From DATEPR01 sp036491115 (lineage in GTDB: Bacteria; Actinomycetota; Actinomycetes; Mycobacteriales; Pseudonocardiaceae), in NCBI GenBank assembly GCA_036491115.1, contig DASXCQ010000093.1, positions 1 through 64,000 of the forward strand: a stretch of DNA of 64,000 bases, written 5' to 3'. The translations under genes and the position numbers were made by a program. The notes under the pieces were generated by a model, which did no database searches, was not told where the DNA came from, and saw only the letters and a program-made list of their open reading frames with translations. Below are positions 59,231 to 64,000 of this stretch, piece after piece. Position 1 is the first letter of the stretch; each line of letters begins with the position of its first letter.

Positions 59231-59261
59231 GTTAAGCGGTTACGTTGGTTAAGCGCTTACG
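59231..59261. promoter_or_regulatory. tandem LacI-type operators
   Basis: Two near-identical copies of GTTAAGCGSTTACG: positions 59231-59244 (with G at the variable base) and 59248-59261 (with C). The second is nearly palindromic around GCGC, the hallmark central CG of LacI-family operators. They lie between the LacI start and the divergent GNAT gene, 17 bases apart from start to start, and could repress one or both promoters. Confidence 0.85.
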
Positions 59262-59324
59262 TAACCACCGGCGATGCGGGACGTCAAGGAATTCACAGTT
59301 GACGGCTGCTGCCATACTGCAGCC

Positions 59325-59813
59325 ATGCCAGACGCTCCCGCGTACCGGATCGCCAAGGCCACCGGTTCGCCGGAACTGGCCGCCATCACCGAAAACCTGC
59401 TCGCCGCGCTGCCGAACTGGTTCGGTATCCCGGAGGCCAACGCGGAGTACGTCGCCGCGGCCACCCGGCTGCCCGGCCACGTCGCGCACGCGGGCGACGA
59501 CGCGGTCGGAATCCTGTTGTGCGAACGGCATTTCCCGGAGTCGGCCGAGATCCACCTGCTGGCCGTCGATCCGACATGGCACCGCAAGGGCATCGGCAGG
59601 GCACTGGTCGACGCGCTGGTCGACGAGCTGCGGCCGACCGGGTGCCGGCTGTTGCAGGTGAAGACGCTCGGCCCCGGCCGCCCGGACGCCGGTTATGCGA
59701 GGACACGGGAGTTCTACCGTGCCGTCGGGTTTCTACCGTTGGAGGAGTTGGCCGAGCTGTGGCCGGGCAACCCGTGTCTGATCATGGTGCGGGCACTGGT
59801 CCGAGCGGAGTAG
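59325..59813 (+). CDS. GNAT family N-acetyltransferase
   Basis: A 162-residue acetyltransferase. The acetyl-CoA-binding motif A is visible: EIHLLAVDPTWHRKGIGRALVDAL, with the R/Q-x-x-G-x-G/A segment HRKGIGRA; the C-terminal strand EFYRAVGFLPLEE is also typical. ATG 59325 lacks a Shine-Dalgarno sequence but follows CATACT by six bases, so it may be translated from a leaderless mRNA. In-frame ATG 59274 is less likely, as it would overlap the promoter. The substrate is unknown. Divergent from the LacI gene and close to its operators. Confidence 0.85.
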   Translation: MPDAPAYRIAKATGSPELAAITENLLAALPNWFGIPEANAEYVAAATRLPGHVAHAGDDAVGILLCERHFPESAEIHLLAVDPTWHRKGIGRALVDALVDELRPTGCRLLQVKTLGPGRPDAGYARTREFYRAVGFLPLEELAELWPGNPCLIMVRALVRAE

Positions 59814-59926
59814 GGGGCTGCGCGTAACGGCGGGGCATTTCGCCGGAGACGTGCCATTCCGGTGCTAGCGTCGGTTGAGGCCCGAGTTCCTGGGTACCCA
59901 CCGCGTGATGGCAGGAGGTGGCCGAG

Positions 59927-61165
59927 ATGGATGACGCACGCCATGCGATGCCGGCCGTGCCGCTGCCAGAGCGTTTCGAGCCGCGCGAGCTACTCGGCCG
60001 GGGCGCGATGGCGGATGTCTACGCCGCGCACGACAGGACGCTGGACCGAACCGTCGCCGTGAAGGTGTTCCGGATCGACCCGGACGCGGTGACCCGCATG
60101 CGGTTCCAGGACGAGGCGCGGGCCCTGGCCCGGCTGTCCCATCCGGGACTGGTCGCCGTCTACGACGTGAACACCCAGGAGGCCCGGCCTTATCTGGTGA
60201 TGCGCCTGGTGCACGGGCAGAGCCTGCAGACCCGGCTGCTCGGTGGCCGGCTGCCGCCGGACGAGGTGTCGCGGATCGGCGCGACGCTGGCCGGTGCGCT
60301 CGCCCACGTGCACGCCATGGGCGTGGTGCACCGAGACGTCAAGCCCTCCAACATTCTGCTGGACGAGGACGACTCGCCGCTGCTCGGTGACTTCGGCATC
60401 GCGCTGCTCACCGGGTCGACCCGGCTGACCCGGACCGATGAGATCATCGGCACGCCCGCCTATCTGGCGCCGGAGCAGGTGCTGGGCGGCGAGGTCGGCC
60501 CGCCGGTCGACGTGTACGCGCTGGGTCTGGTGCTGCTGGAGTGCCTGACCGGCGAGATCGAGTACTTCGGCGGCAGCGAGGTGGAGATCGCGCTGGCCCG
60601 GTTGCACCGGTCGCCGCGCATCCCGTCCGACCTGCCCTTCGACCTGGCCGGCATGATCGCGGCGATGACCGCGCAGAACCCGAATGAGCGGCCCAGCGCG
60701 GCCGCGGTGGCCCGGCATCTGAGCGGCGCGGAGGATCTGACCGAGCCGATCGGCCTGGCCACCTCGCGCCTGCCCGCCGGGGTACCGGTCGGGGGAGCCG
60801 GCAGCCGGTCCACCCGGTCGGGTGTGTGGCGGCCGATCGCGGTGGTCGCCGCGGCGGCCGCGGCACTGGCCGCCGGGTTGACACTGGCGCTGGGCGGCCC
60901 CTCGCCCACGTCCGGCGTACAGAACCCCGGTGTGGCGGACAACTTCCCGAACACTCCCCCGCCCTCCAGCACCACGACCACGACGGCACCGCCGACCACG
61001 ACGACCGACCCGTCGGTCGTGGCACGGCACGGTGGCCCCGGCAACGGTGGTGGCGGTGGTGGTGGCGACGGTCGGGGCCCCGGCGGTCCCGGTGACCACG
61101 GTGGCGGCCACGGCGGTGGTGGGGACAGTGGCGGCGGTCACGGCGGCGGTGGCGGCGGGAACTGA
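59927..61165 (+). CDS. Ser/Thr protein kinase (PknB-like), membrane-anchored with Gly-rich tail
   Basis: A 412-residue membrane kinase. The kinase domain covers ~residues 20-275, with ELLGRGAMADVYAAHD, the invariant Lys in VAVKVF, the catalytic loop HRDVKPSN, DFG (LLGDFGIALL) and the APE region (GTPAYLAPEQ). A single membrane helix (WRPIAVVAAAAAALAAGLTL) lies at ~305-325. The outside part is not a PASTA repeat set but a Thr/Pro linker (TTTTTAPPTTTT) followed by a glycine/histidine-rich tail. ATG 59927 is preceded by AGGAGG at 8 bases. The end of the gene overlaps the convergent permease gene by 28 bases. Confidence 0.92.
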   Translation: MDDARHAMPAVPLPERFEPRELLGRGAMADVYAAHDRTLDRTVAVKVFRIDPDAVTRMRFQDEARALARLSHPGLVAVYDVNTQEARPYLVMRLVHGQSLQTRLLGGRLPPDEVSRIGATLAGALAHVHAMGVVHRDVKPSNILLDEDDSPLLGDFGIALLTGSTRLTRTDEIIGTPAYLAPEQVLGGEVGPPVDVYALGLVLLECLTGEIEYFGGSEVEIALARLHRSPRIPSDLPFDLAGMIAAMTAQNPNERPSAAAVARHLSGAEDLTEPIGLATSRLPAGVPVGGAGSRSTRSGVWRPIAVVAAAAAALAAGLTLALGGPSPTSGVQNPGVADNFPNTPPPSSTTTTTAPPTTTTDPSVVARHGGPGNGGGGGGGDGRGPGGPGDHGGGHGGGGDSGGGHGGGGGGN

Positions 61166-62379
61166 CGCCGCACCAGGTACGCCATGATCCCGACCGCCAC
61201 CACGACCAGTCCGGACAGCACGGCACTCACCGGCAGCGAGAACGCCAACACGAGGCACCCGGCCAGACCGGCTGCCGGCAGGATTCGCTGCCGCCAGGCC
61301 CGGTCCAGCGTCCACGCCGACGCGTTGGCCACCGAGTAGTAGAGCAGCACACCGAACGACGAGAACCCGATCGCCGCGCGCACGTCCGCCGTGGCGGCGA
61401 CCACCGCGACCACGACGCCGACGGCGAATTCCGCGTGGTGCGGCACCTCGAACCGGGGATGCACGGCGGCGAGCGTGCCGGGCAGGTGGCGGTCGCGGGC
61501 CATGGCCAGCGTCGTGCGGGACACACCGAGGATCAGCGCGAGCAGCGACCCGAGCGCCGCGACAGCGGCACCGACGGTGACCACCGGCACCAGCCCGGGC
61601 AGCCCGGCCGCCCGTACCGCGTCGGCCAGTGGTGCCGATGACGCGGCCAGCCGGACCGGACCGAGCACGGCCAGCACGGCGACCGCGACGACGGCGTAGG
61701 CGACGAACGTGATGCCGAGCGCGATCGGGATGGCCAACGGGATCGTCCGCTCCGGGTCGCGCACTTCCTCGCCCAGCGTGGCGATGCGCGCGTACCCAGC
61801 GAATGCGAAGAACAGCAGACCGGCGGCCTGGAGCACGCCGAGGGCTGTGGTGTGCGGGACAAGTCGTCCGCCGGCGCCGACTCCGCTGCCTACGCTCACC
61901 GCCACCACCACGACGAGCACGGCCAGCACGACGGCGACGATCGCCCTGGTCAGCCACGCGGCTTTGTGGACGCCGACGTAGTTCACCGCGGTCAGCGCCA
62001 GTACGGCCAGCACCGCGATCAGGTGGGCCCGCGCGGGCCACACGTACTCGCCGACGGTCAACGCCATCGCGGCGCAGGATGCGGTCTTGCCGATCACGAA
62101 CGACCAGCCGGCCAGGTAGCCCCAGAACCGGCCGAGCCGTTCGCGGCCGTAGACGTAGGTGCCGCCGGACTCCGGGTAGCGGGCGGCCAGGCGGGCCGAG
62201 GAGGTGGCGTTGCAGTACGCCACGAGGGCTGCGACCGCGAGCGCGACGAGCAGCCCCGATCCGGCAGCGGCCGTCGCCGGCCCGAACGAGGCGAAGATGC
62301 CGGCACCGATCATGGCACCCAGCCCGATGACGACCGCGTCGCCCAGCCCCAGCCGGCGCGCCAACCGCCCCGACGTCAC
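61138..62379 (-). CDS. APC family amino acid permease
   Basis: A 413-residue permease with about 12 hydrophobic segments. The start GLGDAVVIGLGAMIGAGIFASFGPATAAAG is the APC hallmark (unwound helix 1 with GAGIF), and the helix 6 region LLFFAFAGYARIATLGEEVRDPERTIP is typical of the amino acid-polyamine group. The C-terminus ends in a short run of Pro residues that is simply the antisense reading of the kinase's Gly codons, since the two genes overlap by 28 bases. Substrate unknown. Confidence 0.9.
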   Translation of the reverse strand: MTSGRLARRLGLGDAVVIGLGAMIGAGIFASFGPATAAAGSGLLVALAVAALVAYCNATSSARLAARYPESGGTYVYGRERLGRFWGYLAGWSFVIGKTASCAAMALTVGEYVWPARAHLIAVLAVLALTAVNYVGVHKAAWLTRAIVAVVLAVLVVVVAVSVGSGVGAGGRLVPHTTALGVLQAAGLLFFAFAGYARIATLGEEVRDPERTIPLAIPIALGITFVAYAVVAVAVLAVLGPVRLAASSAPLADAVRAAGLPGLVPVVTVGAAVAALGSLLALILGVSRTTLAMARDRHLPGTLAAVHPRFEVPHHAEFAVGVVVAVVAATADVRAAIGFSSFGVLLYYSVANASAWTLDRAWRQRILPAAGLAGCLVLAFSLPVSAVLSGLVVVAVGIMAYLVRRQFPPPPPP

Positions 62380-62431
62380 CAGCCCGCCCTCGCGTCGGAT
62401 GCGGATCCCGGCCGTTCGGGCGTCACACCGG

Positions 62432-63313
62432 TTACCTCTTGCGCCCGACGCCGCCGATGATCCGGGACTGCGAGCCGTGGTCGAACCGGCTCCTGCCGTC
62501 CGGATGCCAGTCCGGCGCCCACACCAGACCCGGCTCCACCAGGTCGAAGTCGCCGAAGAACCGGCCGAACTCGTCGCGGGTGCGCAACTGGCCCGGATTC
62601 GTGGTCCGCTCGTAGAACTCCTCCAGCTGGCGGAGCGCGGCGGCTTCCTCCTCGTCGCTGGGGTTCTCGTCGGACATCTGGCTGAGCACCAGCAGGCTGC
62701 CGGCCGGCAGTTTCCGCCGGTAGAAGGCGAGCGCCTCGTCCGGGTTGGCCTCGTCCTTGATGAAGTGCAGGACGGCGGACAGCAGCAGCACGATGGGCCG
62801 CTCGGTGTCGATCACGCCGGTCTCGCCGACCTGCTGCCACAGGTTCAGCGGGTCGAGCATGTCGGCGTAGACGGCGCGGTGCCGCCGGGCGTCGGCCAGG
62901 TCGTCGAGCAGCGTCTCGGCGTGCGCGAACGCGATGGGCTCGTTGTCGATGTAGACGACGTGCGAGTCGTGTTCGGTCCGGGCGGCGTCGGCGATCTCGT
63001 GCACGCTGCCTGCGGTGGGCAGGCCGGAGCCGATGTCCACGAACTGGGTGTAGCCCAGTTCGGCCGCATAGCGCACCACTCGGCCCATGAACAGCCGGCA
63101 TTCGGTGGCGTAATCGCCGATTTTCGGAATACGGGACCGCAGCGTCTCGGCAAACTGCCGGTCAATGGCGAAGTTGTGTTCGCCGCCGATGAAGTAGTCG
63201 TAGATCCGGGCGGCCGACGGCCGGTCGATGCTGTTGGCCAGCTTGGCCTTGCGTGCCGCCACATCCGTGGGGTCGAACACCATCGACTCGCCGGATGACT
63301 GCTCTGTGTTCAC
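62432..63313 (-). CDS. SAM-dependent methyltransferase, SAM_MT_19 (DUF574) type
   Basis: A 293-residue actinobacterial methyltransferase of the 'S-adenosyl methyltransferase' family, present in many paralogues in these organisms. Diagnostic are PSAARIYDYFIGGEHNFAID and IGSGLPTAGSVHEIA (SAM motif I), YIDNEPIAFAHAETLL and LLLSAVLHFI. GTG 63313 (GGGAG upstream) or ATG 63280 could be the start. The substrates of this family are not known to me. It shares its strand with the preceding permease gene, 52 bases apart. Confidence 0.9.
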   Translation of the reverse strand: MNTEQSSGESMVFDPTDVAARKAKLANSIDRPSAARIYDYFIGGEHNFAIDRQFAETLRSRIPKIGDYATECRLFMGRVVRYAAELGYTQFVDIGSGLPTAGSVHEIADAARTEHDSHVVYIDNEPIAFAHAETLLDDLADARRHRAVYADMLDPLNLWQQVGETGVIDTERPIVLLLSAVLHFIKDEANPDEALAFYRRKLPAGSLLVLSQMSDENPSDEEEAAALRQLEEFYERTTNPGQLRTRDEFGRFFGDFDLVEPGLVWAPDWHPDGRSRFDHGSQSRIIGGVGRKR

Positions 63314-63366
63314 CGATACTCCCGCGCGAAGTGCCGTGTCGTGCGAACAGCAGCGTATCCCTGCGC

Positions 63367-64000
63367 TCAACCGAGCGTCAGCCAGATGAGTGCTGCCGTG
63401 CCGGCAACGACACAGTAGATCGCGAACGGGGTCAGTGTCCTGGTTCGGAACCAACGGGTGAGAAATCGAACGGCCAGATATGCCGTCACGAACGACGCGA
63501 CGCTGCCGGCCAGCACCTGCCCGTGGATACCGACGCCGAGCGGGCCGAACAGGTCCGGGATCTTCAACACGCCCGCCGCCAGGATCACCGGCGTGGCGAG
63601 GAGGAAGGCGAACCGGGCAGCATCCTCATGGGACAGTCCGCGGAGCAGCCCGGCCACCATCGTGACCCCCGAACGGCTGATACCGGCGAGTAGCGCGAGG
63701 ACCTGGGCCGAGCCGATCAGGGTCGCGGTGCCCACCGAGAGTTCGGCCAGCCGGGTGTCCGGATCGGTGGCCGCGCCCGGTCCCGACCCCGCGGTGACCT
63801 CGGCGCGCCGCCGCAGGCGTTCGCCGGCGAACAGGATGACGCCGTTGGCGATCAGGAACGACGCCGCCGGCACGGGCCTGCCCAGGGTGGTACGGAAGAC
63901 GTGCTCCAGCAGCAGTCCGGCCAGCCCGACCGGGATCGTGGCGACGACGATCAGCCAGGCCAGCCGTTCGGCGTTGGTCCGCACCCGCCGGTACCGGATC
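63367..64000 (-). CDS. uppP: undecaprenyl-diphosphatase UppP/BacA, partial at window edge
   Basis: Integral membrane phosphatase that recycles undecaprenyl pyrophosphate for cell-wall synthesis. The 211 visible residues (no start inside the window; frame open to the edge) contain the second signature, GISRSGVTMVAGLLRG, and the following LSHEDAARFAFLLATPVILAAG, plus a late helix pattern. The N-terminal signature with the catalytic Glu lies beyond the right edge; full-length proteins have about 270 residues. An internal GTG at 63984 could mislead as a start. Some UppP paralogues give bacitracin resistance. Confidence 0.9.
   Translation of the reverse strand, partial: IRYRRVRTNAERLAWLIVVATIPVGLAGLLLEHVFRTTLGRPVPAASFLIANGVILFAGERLRRRAEVTAGSGPGAATDPDTRLAELSVGTATLIGSAQVLALLAGISRSGVTMVAGLLRGLSHEDAARFAFLLATPVILAAGVLKIPDLFGPLGVGIHGQVLAGSVASFVTAYLAVRFLTRWFRTRTLTPFAIYCVVAGTAALIWLTLG

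Noticed and set aside
63367..63984. Complete gene starting at GTG 63984
   Set aside because: Lacks the N-terminal catalytic signature of UppP; the frame remains open to the window edge, so the gene is simply cut.

Overview
The window is very GC-rich, with G or C at most third codon positions, many GTG starts, ATGA/GTGA stop-start overlaps and AGGAGG-type ribosome binding sites. It encodes several typically actinobacterial families: PknB-type kinase, DUF3349, DipZ-type CcdA-TlpA fusion, NhaA-DsbA fusion, a LAL-type LuxR regulator and a 'SAM-methyltransferase 19' type enzyme. This points to a filamentous actinomycete, probably near Pseudonocardiaceae; the genus cannot be fixed from the sequence alone. 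No tRNA, rRNA, CRISPR array, transposase or phage integrase was recognised.

Layout. 0.2-4.4 kb: the end of a peptide/oligosaccharide ABC importer operon (two permeases and a double ATPase). 4.4-8.2 kb: arylamine N-acetyltransferase, methyltransferase, a YCII/ECF sigma factor pair and a YefM-YoeB toxin-antitoxin pair with a clear palindromic operator. 8.3-17.4 kb: acyl-CoA synthetase, DipZ-like thiol-disulfide protein, enoyl-CoA hydratase, AlsS-like acetolactate synthase and a PiT phosphate permease. Two genes here look broken by internal deletions (an alpha/beta hydrolase near 12.19 kb and a P-loop kinase near 13.53 kb). 17.5-23.3 kb: an unusual phosphotransferase-plus-winged-helix protein, a SnoaL/TetR divergent pair, a PrmC-like methyltransferase and NhaA-DsbA.

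23.3-46 kb is the most notable region: a contractile injection system (CIS) of the actinomycete type. The minus-strand core runs sheath, tube, a chaperone-like protein, a DUF6760-like small protein, a DUF4157 protein, two more tube-like proteins, a LysM adaptor, a VgrG-like spike, a gp25-like protein, a baseplate J-like protein, a gpI-like protein and a zinc-ribbon/transmembrane/discoidin-like protein, nearly all with overlapping or closely spaced genes. A Pvc16-like terminator is transcribed divergently from the sheath. Beyond two plus-strand LuxR-type regulators lie a second single-pass membrane protein and a PAAR tip. I found no AAA+ ATPase, tail fibre or standard tape measure. The two single-pass membrane proteins fit a cytoplasmic, membrane-engaging CIS like that of Streptomyces. 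A secreted predicted beta-propeller protein borders the locus.

46-49.4 kb holds an MFS exporter, an MscS-like membrane protein and a small hypothetical protein. 49.5-59.2 kb is a coupled eight-gene carbohydrate operon: LacI regulator, cytosolic GH39-like glycosidase, lipoprotein solute receptor, two permeases, two ATPases and a secreted DUF3131/glucoamylase-like protein, with two LacI-type operators upstream. 59.3-64 kb: GNAT acetyltransferase, Ser/Thr kinase, amino-acid permease, SAM-dependent methyltransferase and an undecaprenyl-diphosphatase cut by the window edge.
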